This document shows positions 11,180 to 24,265 of a DNA stretch of 64,000 nt, piece after piece. The stretch lies in the NCBI RefSeq assembly GCF_029962835.1, contig NC_080588.1, positions 18,122,001 through 18,186,000 on the forward strand, read 5' to 3'. The stretch comes from Magnolia sinica (taxonomy: Eukaryota; Streptophyta; Magnoliopsida; Magnoliales; Magnoliaceae). The position numbers and the translations under genes were made by a program. The notes below the pieces were generated by a model. It was not told the DNA's origin and searched no databases. It saw only the letters and a program-made list of their open reading frames with translations. The number at the start of each line of letters is the position of its first letter. Position 1 is the first letter of the stretch.

Positions 11180-12760
11180 GTACACATACCAATATCATGT
11201 TTTAATTTGGAATATCTATTCTTGTCAAGCAGTTTGGTCATAATGTCTGCAAGCTGCTTTTCAGTCTGGATATATTTTAATGAAATGCCCTTGTCCTCAA
11301 CTAATTTTTGAATATAATGATATCGAATATTAATATGTTTCGTATGAGAATGCTAAATAGGATTCTTTGAAATATTGATCGCACTTGAGTTATCACAATA
11401 TAATATTATTGTATCTTGCGCAATCCTGTAATTAGCTAACAACCTTTTCATCTAGATTAGCTGCGTGCTAGCATTACTAGCTACAATATATTCAGCTTTA
11501 ACTGTTGAGAGTGATACAAAATTCTATTTCTTGCTGAGCCAGGTAATTAAACAATTTCTTACATAGAAACATCCACCACTGGTAGATTTTTTATCATTGA
11601 TGTTTCCTGCCCAATCTGCATTAGTATATCTGGCAAGTTATACAGTCGCATCATGTGGATACCATAGACCGAAATTAGTAGTACTTGTGACATATTTGAC
11701 TATGCGTTTAACAATGATTAGAGGTGATTCCTTAGGTTTATATTGATATCTAGCATAGATTCCAACACTAAAAGCAATATCAGGTCTACTAGCAGTTAAA
11801 TATAGAAGACTACCAATCATGCTTCAATAAACACAGGAGTCTATACTTTTACTTGTTTCATCCTTAGAGAGTTTGAAAGTTGTACTCATAGGAGTATCAA
11901 ACTTTTTGCCATTCTCGAATCCAAATTTCTTTATCAGATTTAAAACATATTTGGTTTGAGAAATGAAAATACCATCTTCCTGTTGTTTTACTTGTAATCG
12001 AAGAAAGTAATTCAATTCTCCAACCATACTTATTTCAAACTTGGATTTCATCAGATCTACAAACTCAATGGACAAGTTAGTGCTTGTAGATTGTAAATAA
12101 TATCATCAACATAGATCTGTACAATCAATATATGTTCATTATATTTTTTGACAAATAACGTTTTATTAACACTTCCCATGATAAAGTTATGAGTAAGTAA
12201 GAATTTAGTCAACTTTTCATACCATGCCCTGGGAGCTTGTTTTAAATCATAAAGTGCCTTTTTAAGATGATATACATGATCTGAAAGTTTAGGGTCTTCA
12301 AAACCCTTAGGTTGTTTAACATATACTTCTTCATGTAAATCACCATTTAAAATGCACTTTTAACATCTATTTGATATATTTTGAATTTCTTATAGCAAGC
12401 AATTGAAATTAATAATCTAATGAATTTAAGGCGCACAACTAGTGCGAAGGTTTCATCATAATCAATTCCTTCTATCTGAGTGTAGCCTTGTACAACCCAT
12501 CATACCTCATTTCTAATTATATTTCTCATTTCATTAGATTTGTTCTTAAAAATCCATTTGGTTCCAATTATATGTTTATCAGAAGGTTTAGGAACCAAAT
12601 ACCAAACATCATTTCTGACGAATTAATTTAACTCTTCTTGCATGGACAATATTCAATTTTCATCGGCAAGTGCTTCTTTTACATTAGCCAGTTAAATTTG
12701 AGAAGTAAAGCAGACGTGGTTACAAATGTTCTCTAAATATTTTCTTGTCTGAACACCAGT
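11180..12760 (-). pseudogene. pol: Copia element 2 reverse transcriptase and RNase H
   Basis: RT spans about 12760-11830 with an intact YVDD at about 12098-12115. The open segment 11824-12075 covers the RT C-terminus (VGELNYFLRLQV, then QTKYVLNLIKKF). The connection and RNase H begin at 11820 (MIGSLLYLTASRPDIAFSVG) and run to about 11180. Stops and frameshifts occur in both domains. These would copy the element RNA in virus-like particles. Sequence and order are copia-type and close to element 1. Confidence 0.85.
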
Positions 12761-13810
12761 ACAAGGGTTACCAAATGTCTGATCAGTTAAATAGTCTTTG
12801 ACTTATCTTAATTCAGTATCATCTGATTTAAATGGAGAGTCAGGTTTATCGATAATATTGACTTCATCATCATCTAGACTTGGTGTGGGTGTGATCAGGT
12901 GATCGTCAATTACAACATTAATAGATTCTTGTGTCACTCCTTTTCTTTTGTTAAGAATATGATATGCTCGACTATTCAGTGCATAACCCAAGAATATTCC
13001 CTCATCACTCTTCGCTTCGAACTTCCCCAAATTTTTCCGGTTATGTAAAATGAAACATTTACTTCCAAAAATTCAAAAGTATTTGACTGTTGGCTTCTTA
13101 TTGAACCATAACTCATAGGCTATTTTATCTTTTGCTTTTCTAACATACACACAATTTATAATGTAGCATGCATTATAAACAGCTTCAGCCCATAAGTTTT
13201 TTAGTAAGTTCATGCTATTTAACATAACATTAGCCATTTTCTGTAACACCCTATTTTTTCTTTTAACAACCCCATTCTATTGAGGTGTTTTAGGAGCAGA
13301 AAACTCATATGATATACCATGGTCTATACAATACTTAAAATTACTATTTTCAAACTCAGTACCATGTTCACTTCTGATTCTGATCACATGTACTTCTTTT
13401 TCAGTCTGAATTTGTTTTAGAATTCTTCTGACTTCATCAAGAGTCTCTGATTTTTCTTTCAAGAAAGCTACCCAAGTATATCTGGTAAAATCAATAACGA
13501 TAACCAGAAAATACTTATTTTCACCTCTACTCCCCATTCTCGTTGGTCCAACCAAATCCATATAGATCAGTTTAAGAGGTTTAGTTGTGGCTAAGGAGTT
13601 TACTTTCTTATGACTACTCCTGATTTATTTGCCAATCTGATATACACTACAAATCTTTTCTATTTTTTTCAATTTGGGTAAGCTACGAATATGATTTCTT
13701 TTGCTCAATCTATAAAGATATCTAAAGTTAACATGTCCAAGATGTTTATGCCATAGTTCTATTTCGTCTGTTTGGACCATGTAACATGAAAATTTAGAAG
13801 AGCATGAGTC
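12761..13810 (-). pseudogene. pol: Copia element 2 integrase (distal part)
   Basis: 13561-13277 encodes the integrase core (YFLVIVIDFTRYTWVAF with the first catalytic Asp). The second acidic position reads RSEHGTEFEN (Glu in place of Asp). At the third, after a stop, it reads NGVVKRKNR (Lys in place of Glu). 13030-12803 is the C-terminal domain (EGIFLGYALNSRAYHI). The N-terminal zinc-binding part is separated from it by the insertion 13816-22037 and resumes at 22038. Two of the three active-site residues are changed and stops are present, so the enzyme is dead. Confidence 0.85.
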
Positions 13811-14077
13811 ATTAATGAAAGTGCTCTGGTTTGTTAATTAACGTGAGGGTTGAGTCGATGAGTTAAGCGAGCCCCATATGAAGAATGTTTAAGCCATTGC
13901 CTCAACTAGATGTGTACTCTGAGCTCATCAAAGGTAAACTAAGCCTCACATCTCATGTCCCAAAACACCTAGGTGGATAAACCCTTAAAAACTGTAGAGC
14001 AACACAGGAGTTAAAAGTCTGAAAACTTATTCTTAAACAGGAAAATTTTCTAAGTTTTTCAGCTTAGTTCGATGACA

Positions 14078-14845
14078 TCGAGTTGAGGCATTTTATGTCC
14101 AGCTACTACAAAAGTATTTGGACAGAATTTTTAATAAATCGAATATACCTTCGATGACATCGAACATCAATAATTGATGACATCGAAGGCTAGTCGATAA
14201 CATCGAAGGACTTAGAGCATTATCCAGCAAACCTTCTTGAAAAATACTCTAATATTGCTCGAGGAATCGAAAGAGATTCAATGTCATCAAAATTCAAACT
14301 TCCATAAATATCGAAACTGGTTCGATGATATCGAATTTGGACTAGTTGTGTCCAGCAAGCTTAATAGGAAAATCTATGAAAAATGTTTGAAGAATCGAGA
14401 TAGCCTCGATGATATCGATATTCGAATATCAATGACATCGAGGACATCTCGATGAAATCAAAAAGTGGACAAAAGTGTCTAGCAAGCTTTCATAGAATAT
14501 CATCCAAAAAGATCGAGGAATTGAGCTAGTATTCGATGATATCAGGATAACATCGAATTAGGATAGATGGCATCGATGCCTTCATTTAAAAGTCCAGAAA
14601 GCTCTGAGCACTGTCATGTCGAGGAATCGAACAGTAATTTGATGACATCGAAATTCAAATCTCGATGACATCGAATCAGATTTGATGACATCGATCATCT
14701 ATCAAAAAGTTTCAGGAATGTTTTACAGTTGAGTTCGTATCATCGAACCAATATTTGATGGCATCGAAAGTATACGTTCGATGACATTAAACTTAGTAAG
14801 AAACTGACACTTTTATTTTCGTTGGGAATTTTTGCCTTTATAAGG
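14078..14845 (+). promoter_or_regulatory. LTR promoter: TTCGATGACATCGAA array and TATA box
   Basis: About fifteen copies, perfect or one to three bases off, of a 15-base dyad TTCGATG-N-CATCGAA occur between 14078 and 14795 with irregular spacing. Good copies lie near 14078, 14150, 14404 and 14640-14690. A TATA-like CTTTATAAGG follows at 14835-14845. The central base varies while the arms are kept. Confidence 0.6.
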
Positions 14846-15394
14846 AGAGCTTATTTTCGGTTGTTGGATTGAGAAAAAGAGAGAGCTTTGAGAGAATACT
14901 TGCATATCACCTAGCCTAGCCCTTTTTCTCATGGGAGTTCATCCTTCAATCCACCCTCATCATTGATATTTAGTAGAGTGGATTGGTGAATGAACTTCCT
15001 CATTTAAGGATCATCCAGCTACCTTCTTAATGGCAAATCATTGAGCTGGGATCCCTTGAATGCTTAAAACCTTAGAATCACTCTGTCTCTTAATGATTAA
15101 CATTCATTAGAATGAATTTCAATAAACCTTGATCCAACCCCATTGTCTTACATTGGAGCATCATCAGTGTTGCGGATTAAGGGAGCTGAAGAATCTCCGT
15201 CATTAAGGGAGTATTTCTTCATCAACATGCAGAATGGGGCTCATCTACTTATCTATAAGTCATTAGAGTCCAGGGACCCTGTTGATCATTCCTTGTGTAG
15301 GATTGGGTCACATGTACATCTCACCATTTCAAGCCCTCATAGGAGGCCTCCGACGGGACAATATGTTTGGGTGCTATGTGTTGACCCTTGCTTT

Positions 15395-15522
15395 TGTGTA
15401 GGGCATAAGCTTAGGTCCTTTGTGTAGGTCCTTGGCCTGTGTGGCCTAAAACCTAGGTTCCTTGTGTGGATCTTTTGCTCTTGTGTAGAGCATAAAACCT
15501 AGGTTCCTTGTGTGGATCCTTT
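15395..15522 (+). repeat. ~46-bp tandem repeats in family A LTR (left part)
   Basis: Repeated phrases of the type CTCTTGTGTAGGGCATAAA, then CCTAGGTTCCTTGTGTGGAT. The array is cut by the 5.8-kb insertion and resumes at 21329. Confidence 0.85.
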
Positions 15523-17229
15523 TGTCACACCCCAAACTTGAAAATCGGATTCACATGAATCACGATCGCCGAACCTGGTGCTACCAGCCTCCGTAGTACC
15601 CCATTCTTGGCTCCCAGCATCCGTACGTCATGTTCCGATCCTGGGATTCTACAAGGAGGATTTTCCAACATATATTTGTCTCATAAGAAGCATAACCATA
15701 AGTATACCCAAATCATAAAGGCAACATCATCATCACATATCCACTAATATAATCATTTGAATGCAATGCTGAAAGGGAAATACATATATCGAAATCAAAG
15801 CTCCAGAAGACAACTGCACGCTTCAAGCTCAACGCTGCTGCAACCTAATGCCTCCTACACACATCTATCATGCATAAGCTTATAGAAAGCTTAGAGGGTG
15901 GTGAAAGTGTGTGCACAAGGTAAGTGCCAAGTATGCAATACAATGCCATAAATCAGACTAGAATAAATAGAAATACTGATAAGATTCGATATCAGAGTAA
16001 GTGGAATTATACTGATATGCCCATGAGTCATACAATATCAAAGTACGCAATTCAGATCAGCCATATAAATTAGGAGTTAAAGAGAGCCAAATATTAGATA
16101 CCGAGGGTATAATGCAATATATAAATCCTGCTAAGTCCGTCTAGGCCATATAAATACAGAAACATAGTAACCCAAAATGCTAAGTATTGCGAATGCAATG
16201 TAATATACAGTGCGAATGTAATGACCATGCTGGAGTGTGAAGTCGGGATGATAGTACGTAGTATCGCAGACTACGGGATCCACCACAAGGGACTTCTATC
16301 CAAACCAGTCTCATACCTAAATTTGGATAGTCAGACTCAATGTGGTAAACTCCTAATCTCAGGTTAGTCACACGCCTAACCGAAATCCTGATCATGTAAA
16401 GGTACACGTAACAAATAGTTACGCACTACCAGCCCGAGTGGATAGTGAAGGAATAAATGAATGAATATGTAATTCCTGCTCACTAAGTCCACATATCAGT
16501 ATGGTTACTCTCTGAGAAATCACCGGGGTCTATTACACTACAAACCAAATTCCCGCCCCGTAGCGCACAACCAGGTGAGTGGAAGAGACCTCACTATTTG
16601 CTTGCCAATATCGGGCCCGACTCGTCGATAGTGGACCCATTCCTCGAGCTGGTCAGACTTAGCCTAGTATTGCCCCCTCCTCTCGGGCAGGTAAGGCCGT
16701 ACCCCCTTCCAACCGACCACGACACAGTAGGAGATGAGACCTAATGGTATACGGCCCTCATGCGCTCATGCATCTACTCGGTCTAGGCGTTGGAGTAACT
16801 TCTGGAACCAAGAGGGTTTAGGGACTTTCACCCAGGGATATCTATAGCACCCCATGTAGAACAGATTTTCGGTGTCCAATCTGACCATCCACGAAATACC
16901 TGTGGAGGATACGACCCTAATGTCGCTAGGGCGTACAGTAATCACAACACACAATGTAAGATGCATGAGTCATACAATCGAGTCATGCATCAATCCTGCG
17001 CATACCGTGTACTCATATGAGAAAATCTTCGCCTATTAGGGAGTCTCATAATAACATGTCCAATGTCATGTGTAATGGTCAACCATATCTCATAACAAAC
17101 ATGCAGATGATGCATATGGGCATGTATTGTGATGCTATGCTGTCACATACTCATAATCAGTATCAATAACTGGCACTGATAATCGGCATCGACTATTGGC
17201 CATGTCAATGTGGACATTTAACTAACATT

Positions 17230-17440
17230 ACCCCCAAGGAGTGACCCACATAGAGCCTAACATATAGTGGACCCATGGTCTCACAAAGGGCCTGATATAC
17301 AATACCATGGGCCTCACTCAAGAGCTTAATATACATCACGATGTGCCTTTCACATGGGCCTAACATACATTACAATGGGCTTCATCGCCTAACTCTCAAA
17401 TGCATCACAATGGGCCTCATCACATGGGCCTCGACAATCG
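17230..17440. repeat. GGGCCT/CATCACAATGGGCCT short repeats, left block
   Basis: Degenerate units alternating CATGGGCCT with ACATCACAATGGGCCT. They match the block at 18530-19170 and, in the other large LTR, 55370-55690. Confidence 0.8.
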
Positions 17441-18450
17441 GCCTCGGTAATCAAAATCAGCCTCGACAAATGAAATCGGCCTCAACAATCGGAATCGATA
17501 CTCGGAATCGGCCTCGACACTCGGTCTCGACAATCGAAATCGGTATCGACAAATCGAAATCAGCAATCGGTCATGACAATAGGAATCAATCGATAATCAG
17601 AATCGGTAAATCGGTCGCGTCAATCGGAATCGGCAATCAGTCAGGACAATCAGAATCGATCGATAATCAGAATCAGTAAATCGGTCACGTCAATCGGAAT
17701 CGACAAGCAGTCATGACAATCAGAATTGATCGATAATCAGAATCAACAAATCGGTCACGTCAATCGAAATTGGTAATCGGTCACAACAATTGAAATCGAT
17801 CGATAATCAGAATCGGTAAATCGGTTACATCAATTAGGATCGACAATCGGAATCGATCGATAATTAGAATCGGTAAATTGGTCACGTCAATTGGAATCGA
17901 CAATCGGTTACAACAATTAGAATTAATTGATAATCAGAATCGACAAATTGATCACGTCGATCGGAATCGATCATGACAATTGGAATCGATCGATAATCAG
18001 AATCAGCAAATCGGTCACGTCAATCAGAATCGGCAATCAGTCACGACAATTGGAATCGATCGATAATCAGAATCAGCAAATCGATCACGATAATCGAAAT
18101 CAGTAATCGGTCACGACAATCGAAATCGATCGATAATCAGAACTGACAAATCGATTACGTCAATCACAATCGGTAATCGGTCACGATAATTAGAATCAAT
18201 TGATAATCAGAATAGATAAATCGGTCACGTCAATCAGAATCGGTAATCGGTCATGACAATCAGAATCAATTGATAATCAGAATCGGCAAATCGGTCACAT
18301 CAATTGGAATCAGTGATCGGTCATGACAATCGAAATTAATTGATAATCAGAATTGACAAATCGGCCACGTCAATCGGAATCGGTAATCGGTCACGACAAT
18401 CGGAATCAATTGATAATCAGAATTGGCAAATCGGTCACATCAATCAGCCG
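17436..18450. repeat. Satellite-like ~70-bp array of AATCGG motifs
   Basis: About 13 units of 70-72 bases, marked by CGATAATCAGAATCGG at intervals (17590, 17662, 17732, 17806 and so on to 18413). Each unit is itself built of AATCGG/CAATCGG submotifs, giving two nested periodicities. A related array in inverse orientation is at 55888-57000. Confidence 0.9.
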
Positions 18451-18529
18451 AACAAGGCCTAAGAGAAGATCACAATGTGGACATTTAACCATCATTGCCA
18501 TCAACGTGGACATTCAACCAACATTGCTC

Positions 18530-19170
18530 CCAAGGAGTGGCCCACATAGGGCTGAACATACATTGGACCCATGACCTCATACAAGGGTCTAATACACATC
18601 ACAATGGGTCAAATACATGGGCCTAATATACATCACCATGGGCCATGACCCATGATCCTCAAATACATCATAATGGGCTATGACCCATGGGCCTCAATAT
18701 ACATTAAGTGGACCGCATTAATGGGTCTCATATACACGACAAGTGAGCCCTACACATGGGCCTCAAACACAGCATGCGGGCCCTACACATGGGTCTTATA
18801 TACATCAAATGGGCTATGCACCTTGGCCTCGAATACATCAAGTGGGCCACACATCATGGGCCTAATACATATCACAATGGGCCTTGCCCTTAGGCCACGA
18901 ATAGACTCCAATGGGCCTTACCCATAGGCCTCGAATACATCACAATGGGCATCGCCCATGGGCCTCGAGTACATCACAATGGGCCATAACCCATGGGCCT
19001 TAAATACAAGGCAGGTGGGCCTATCACATGGGCCTCAAAATATAAAACAAGTGGGACCTGTCACATGGGCCAAAATACAAATAGGTGGGCCCCACACATG
19101 GGCTAAAAAATACATCATGATGGGCCTCATAGACTGGCCGCATAATGGGCCTCAAGTGGGCTTGGATTAC
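18530..19170. repeat. GGGCCT/CATCACAATGGGCC short repeats, right block
   Basis: Same unit type as 17230-17440: TACATCACAATGGGCC-like phrases every 30-45 bases, degenerate. ORFs rich in MGL/TWA repeats here are by-products of the repeat. Confidence 0.8.
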
Positions 19171-21328
19171 ATCAAAATTCATTTCAATAGTCATAGGAGT
19201 ATCATGTGTGTTACTGTACACTATCATTCCATGGGGCTCATGGCCCATCAGCGAGGACTAGCACTGCCCAAACATTACCCATATAAATCAGTGCCATCCC
19301 AAACTGTGTCCAGGTGCATTAGCACCATCTAAACATTGTCCATGTGTATCAGCACCATCCAAATCGTGTCCAGCGCCGTCTAGTACAAATTTGGATGGTG
19401 TGGATGAAATAAATACATCGGGGTGGGTTCCACCCGCTGACAAGGAAAAACGGATGGACATGCGAATATACAACACATCTTCAAAGCGGCCCTGCTCGTC
19501 CAGAATATAGATGAACGACGTGGCTAACAGATACATCACGGTGTGGCCCACATAGCACTGTCCATTAAGTCCAGCACCCCTTGTTGATTTGGACGGTGTG
19601 GATGAAATAAATACATCACGTGGGACCCACAGAATCTGCTGACATCAGTCCATCAGTGGGTCCCACCATTTAGATGGCTTGGATGTAACATATACATCTC
19701 GTGGGACCCACAGAACCTGTTGACGTCAATTCCACCAGCAATTTGCTGGTGTGGTTTACACTAACCAATTCGTTGCCCATATCAAGGTGGGTCCCACGTG
19801 TGACCACCACCACATGATATAAAAGGTATATTATATATATAATATTATATTATATTACTATATACAATATATAAAACCATCCAGCATGTCCAGCGTCCAG
19901 ACGCTGGACGTTGGGATGGACGACGTTGATATAAACTCATACATCAGCGGCCCTAAAACTTGGTGACTTGCAGGGCAGCAGCAGCTGCTCGCTGCATGGG
20001 ACCCAGCAGATGAATGGCTAGGATCTATACATATCAAGTGGGTTCACGAAGGTACGGCGTGGATGACGTACACACATCATGGAGGATCCCACGATGAGGA
20101 TAAAATACAACATTACGGTGGATTCCACCGTCCAGAGAGCTGGACGGTGAGAATATAAGGTACATGCATCTTGTGGTGTCCACGTGGACAACACTCATTA
20201 AGAGGACTTCCACCTATACATAGATGGACGGTGGAGATGTAAAACAAATACATCTGGGTGGTCCCACACCTGCTGGACGATGGATCTATACAGCGGGCTA
20301 GCCCTGTAATGATCTCCCTAAATGGATAGACAAGATATAACACGTACCTCCTGCTGACGCCCATACAGCTATGTAGCTAGTGGTCTAGCAGATGGACGAT
20401 GAGGGTGTATTACGCATACATCAAGGTGGGGGTCAATGATCACATCCCACGTGAGCGGCCACCACATCAGGGCCCCAATGTCCCTTTGTGGACGGTGTAG
20501 ATCAAACATCAAGGTGAGCCATCATATGAAAAAGAAAGAGAGAGAAGGAGAGAGAAAGAGGGAGAAATCGGATGGTGGAGGGACCCCGCCACTATGGGTC
20601 CCTCTTTGACTCAACACATACATCAAGATGGGTCCCACATATGTGGGCCCTCAAATCACAAATCAATTAAGAAAATCACCCACCTCTTCCATTTCTTCTT
20701 GGATCAATGGCAAGCTAAGCTCCTTGACTTCAACTTTGATGGAGAATGATGAAGATTGGACGGTTGGATTGGGTGGTAGGGAGGTGGGCCACACATGACT
20801 TCTTCCTCACCTTAGAAAACCATGGACGGTTGCTCTTGGGATCTTGCTTGAAAATTGAGAAATGAGAGAGAGAGAGAGAGGATGAGATGTGAAGAGAGAG
20901 AGAGGGATGGGTGTGATTGATGGGTGAGGTGAGGTGCTTGTTGACTTTTTGAGGTTGCTTTTGTACTTGGGCATGGGGAGAGTAATGGGTTGAGTGATGG
21001 GTGTACTTTTGACAAGTGATGTGATTGATGTGATGAATTTGATAGATTCTCTTGAAATTTGCAACGTGCAGTGTTTTCCCTGAACTGAACGCGGGCCCAC
21101 ACTTCCCGGCACGGGTATCACCTCGGCGAGCGAGACGCGGCGTCGGAACCACGGTGGTGACGCGGTCGTAAGGGTATAGGTCTCAGGTCAAGCCGACTCT
21201 GAAAAATGGGATACGACTCAGGGTCGCGTACAACTGCCAATTACAGATCGCAAGTCGTCGAAATTCGACTGGGAGGACCGCAAAAGCCAACGGAACAGTA
21301 CGGGCTAGGATACGGGCCTTACACCTTT

Positions 21329-21500
21329 ACTCTTGTATAGGGCATAAAATGTAGGTTCCTTGTGTGGATCCTTTGCTCTTGTGTAAGGCATAAAACCTAG
21401 ATTCCAGGTGTGGATCCTTTTCTCTTATGTAGGGCATAAAACTTAGGTGCTTCGTGTTGACCTTTGCTCTTATATAGGGCATAAACTTTTACCTTGTGTA
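21329..21500 (+). repeat. ~46-bp tandem repeats in family A LTR (right part)
   Basis: Continuation of the array at 15395-15522 after the insertion. Three to four units contain TAGGGCATAAA and TTCCTTGTGTGGATCC. Confidence 0.85.
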
Positions 21501-22037
21501 GGCATGTCTAGGTTCCTTGTATAGGTCCTAGAGTTGACCTTGTGTAGGTTGTAAAGGTTAGAGGTGAACCTGATTTGAAACCTCCGTTAGTGAAATCCGG
21601 TACACTCAAGGGTTGAGTGCGTCCGTCGGGAGTTGAGTAGGCACATAATCGAACCACTATAATTGAATGTGTTTGGGATTTCTATTCACGTATTCTTTTA
21701 TTGTGTTTACCTTGAGTGTTCATTTAAAGCATGATAACATGAATATCTAGAACTGATAAGAATCACATCCCACACACTTTCACATAGTTCATCCATCATA
21801 GACTAAGTGCTATATCTTATTTAAATATTGAGTAGTCGTATGATTGGATCCTCTACTTGGCTTGGAAGCCATTAGAGTTACAGTGAGTATATCTTGATAG
21901 TTGCACATTAAATCAAGATTAGGTTAATAGGATTTTAAATTAGTAGAAAATTCTATAAAGTCCTATTCACCCCCCTCTAGGACAGTTTGACTTATTCCAA
22001 CTTCTACTATTGTAGTCCTTACTGCAATTTCAATTAA

Positions 22038-22835
22038 TAATATAGCAATTCTCAGAAGTCCTACGACCATTTAATATCACACTTCTCTTCTCATTTGAAA
22101 TTGTCTGTGTTTGTTATCGCAGATTTGAAAAATACTTAGGAGGTTATGTTTAAGACCTTCTACATACAAAACATTCTTAAATGGAGGAAGATTAGAGAAT
22201 TGAACAGTACCTTAGCTTATGATTCTGTAGTTGCTTCCATCACCGAAAGTAACTGATCCATCATTTCCTTCCTTGAAGTTGGTGAATAGTTCTTTGTTAC
22301 CTGTCATATGTCCTAAACATCCACTATCCAGGTACCATTTTAAATGGCTGGTGGCGTTGAAGGCTGTGTGGGCAACAAGACATGTAACCTTTGGAACCCA
22401 TTTCATTATGGTTCTGGGTTTAGGAGTTCCATTAGTTTTTCTCTGTTTTAGGGAGTTTGTATTTCTCCCATTTCTATAAACTCCGATTTCATCTGAGTTG
22501 GATTTTAAAAGCTCTTTGAGTAAGTCCACTATTTTTTCAACTAAAGGAGGTTTGTTATATCTTTGATTTTTATAGCTGATGGCATTAGTATTACTCTTAT
22601 AAACTTGAAAAGGTTTTGGATTTTTGAAATCATTTTGACCATAGTTTCTCAAATTCTTACCTTTTGAGTTTGAGATTTCTCCTTTTACAAATATAGGAGA
22701 TGCATTTTTGTTTTTTAGAGAACTATCTTTGATATAGCCCAGACCTGATTTGTTGCTACATTTTCTGGATGAGGTTAATAGTTTTTCCAACTTTGGGTAT
22801 CCGTGGGCATATTCCCAAGTATCCTTATAACTCAA
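22038..22835 (-). pseudogene. pol: Copia element 2 protease and start of pre-integrase region
   Basis: 22835-22212 is open on the minus strand and contains WYLDSGCLGHMTG near 22301-22343, with the aspartic protease DSG triad intact. It is preceded by a Lys/Asn-rich linker. Downstream (22210-22038) the frame continues toward the pre-integrase segment and is cut by the solo LTR, resuming at 13810. Family role: cleavage of the Gag-Pol polyprotein. Confidence 0.82.
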
Positions 22836-24194
22836 AAGAGATGAAACGTCGAGTTTTAGATTCTCATTTTTAATTCTGAGTTCTTTTAACTATGTGGTTT
22901 TGAAATTTAAGTTTAATTTTGTTTTTTTCAAAACAATCTGAAAGAAGAGATTTTTCTAAAACATTATTATCAAGTTCTTCTTTTAACTTATGATCTCTTT
23001 CTCTTTGAATTTTCAGTTTGATAGCAATTTTGCAACTTTCCTTGTATAGGGCATTGTAAGCGTCTTGAAGATCATCTTCATTCTCATTTTCAGGGTCACT
23101 CCTGAGATTTTCATAATCAGATAAGTTGCAGCTATCTTAGGAGGTGACTCTGGCTATAGTCATTAAAGCTTTTACATCATTTGAATTTTCTTGTTCTGAT
23201 TCATCAAACTCAGAAGAACTTTTAGAGCCGGATGATTCATTCGAAGTAGCTAACATACCCTTTCTTTTTTACTTATTCATTTTAGGACATTTATTCGCCA
23301 AGTGCCCGTATTCATGGCAGTTGAAACATTGACTGTCCTTTATAGATTTCCAAGATTTAGATTTTCCTTTTCTTTTGTCAGATGGTTTTTTAAAATCTGA
23401 TCTTTTCTTATTTTTGAAAATTCTGTAAAATTTCTTAGCAAGTAAAGCCATATCATCTTCTGTATCTTCAATATCAGAATTAATACAATTTTCTTTTGAA
23501 ATAGATTTAGACGATTTAAGAGCTATGGACTTACCTTTTGGAGCTTTAAAATTTAACTCATACATTTGGAGAGAACCAACTAACTCCTCAACATTCATTT
23601 AATCAGTATATCTTAATTTCTAAATAGCAGTTATTTTAGAATTGAATCTCTTAGGAAGAGATCGCAGTATTTTTGTACAGACCTTGCTTTCTAGGATTCC
23701 ATCTCCTAGACCCCACATGGAATTTATTATTTCATTTAGTTTCGTATAGAAGTCCATGAAAGTTTCATTTTCTTCCATACGAATTTTCTCAAAATTATAG
23801 TGAGGTTTTGAATTTTTGATTTATTGACTATAGAAGTTCCTTCATGTGTCATTTCAAGGATATCCCAGGCTTGTTTGGTTGTATCATATGAAATAATTCT
23901 CTTGAACTCATTAGGTGATAGAGCATAAGTTATGACATTTAAGGCCTTAACATTAGCACTGCTTTCGCTTTTCTGAGGTGTAGTCTATAAATAGAATGCA
24001 GTTTCTTTCTTAGATTTAGTTTCATCACTACCTAATACTTCAGACATGGGAGGTTTTCATTTAGTTACGGTGGCTTGCCACCCGCTTTCATCTAAGGATT
24101 TTAGAAAAATCCTCATTCTAGCTTTTCAGTATACATAGTTAGAGTCATTAAAAGGTGGTAGCCTGAAAATGGACAAGCTATCTAAATTTGACAT
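22836..24194 (-). pseudogene. gag: Copia element 2 gag
   Basis: The start is taken at the ATG at 24192-24194, about 60 bases from the PBS; the next residues (MSNLDSLS, then ARMRIFLKSL) resemble element 1 gag. Several stops follow. 23598-23269 is open and has a complete CCHC knuckle, CFNCHEYGHLANKCP, near 23300-23345, preceded by a Lys-rich stretch. 23260-22850 is Ser/Glu-rich, coiled-coil-like sequence as in element 1. Gag would package element RNA; this copy is broken. Confidence 0.82.
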
Positions 24195-24251
24195 AATGAA
24201 AACTCTAGATTTTTTAACTCAAGAAAATTAATTAAAAAAATGAGCAACTTA

Positions 24252-24263
24252 GCTTTGATACCA
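24252..24263 (-). other. Primer binding site of copia element 2
   Basis: The minus strand reads TGGTATCAAAGC two bases from the LTR edge at 24266. It is initiator-Met-tRNA-like and is the same 12-mer as in the gypsy element at 52256-52267. Confidence 0.88.
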
Positions 24264-24265
24264 CT

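Larger units (their letters stand above)
15523..21323 (+). mobile_element. Large 5.8-kb TG...CA element, probable giant solo LTR
   Basis: It begins TGTCACACCCC and ends GGGCCTTACA, with a perfect TSD CCTTT at 15518-15522 and 21324-21328. No gag/pol, PBS or internal copy of its own ends was found, so I read it as a solo LTR, or a non-coding LARD-like unit, of an unknown, probably gypsy, family. A diverged relative in the opposite orientation lies at 53445-57303. Three repeat blocks lie inside (17230-19170). The ORFs near 20730-21152 only follow GA/CT-rich DNA. 15640-17220 and 19180-20500 show no gene. Confidence 0.82.
13816..22032 (+). mobile_element. Solo LTR, family A, interrupted by a 5.8-kb insertion
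   Basis: It starts TGAAAGTGCTCTGG and ends ACTGCAATTTCA, with a perfect TSD ATTAA at 13811-13815 and 22033-22037. It is related to the element 1 LTR: the start aligns with the reverse complement of 28259-28290, and the end aligns with 6339-6420. Subtracting the insertion at 15523-21328 leaves about 2.4 kb. No gag, pol or PBS is associated, so it is a solo LTR left by LTR-LTR recombination. It disrupts the integrase gene of element 2. Confidence 0.9.

Noticed and set aside
14078-14795. CRISPR-like array of short palindromic repeats
   Set aside because: Spacing is irregular, repeats are only about 15 bases and degenerate, spacers are LTR sequence, and the context is a plant retroelement.
17436-18450. 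Centromeric satellite array
   Set aside because: Only about 1 kb, inside an element bounded by TG...CA ends and a TSD, with a related array in the sister element.
20730-21152. Ser/His/Pro-rich minus-strand ORFs of 96-140 residues
   Set aside because: They follow a GA/CT-rich tract. The counterpart in the other large LTR (53535-53924) is similar as DNA, but its frame is not protected.
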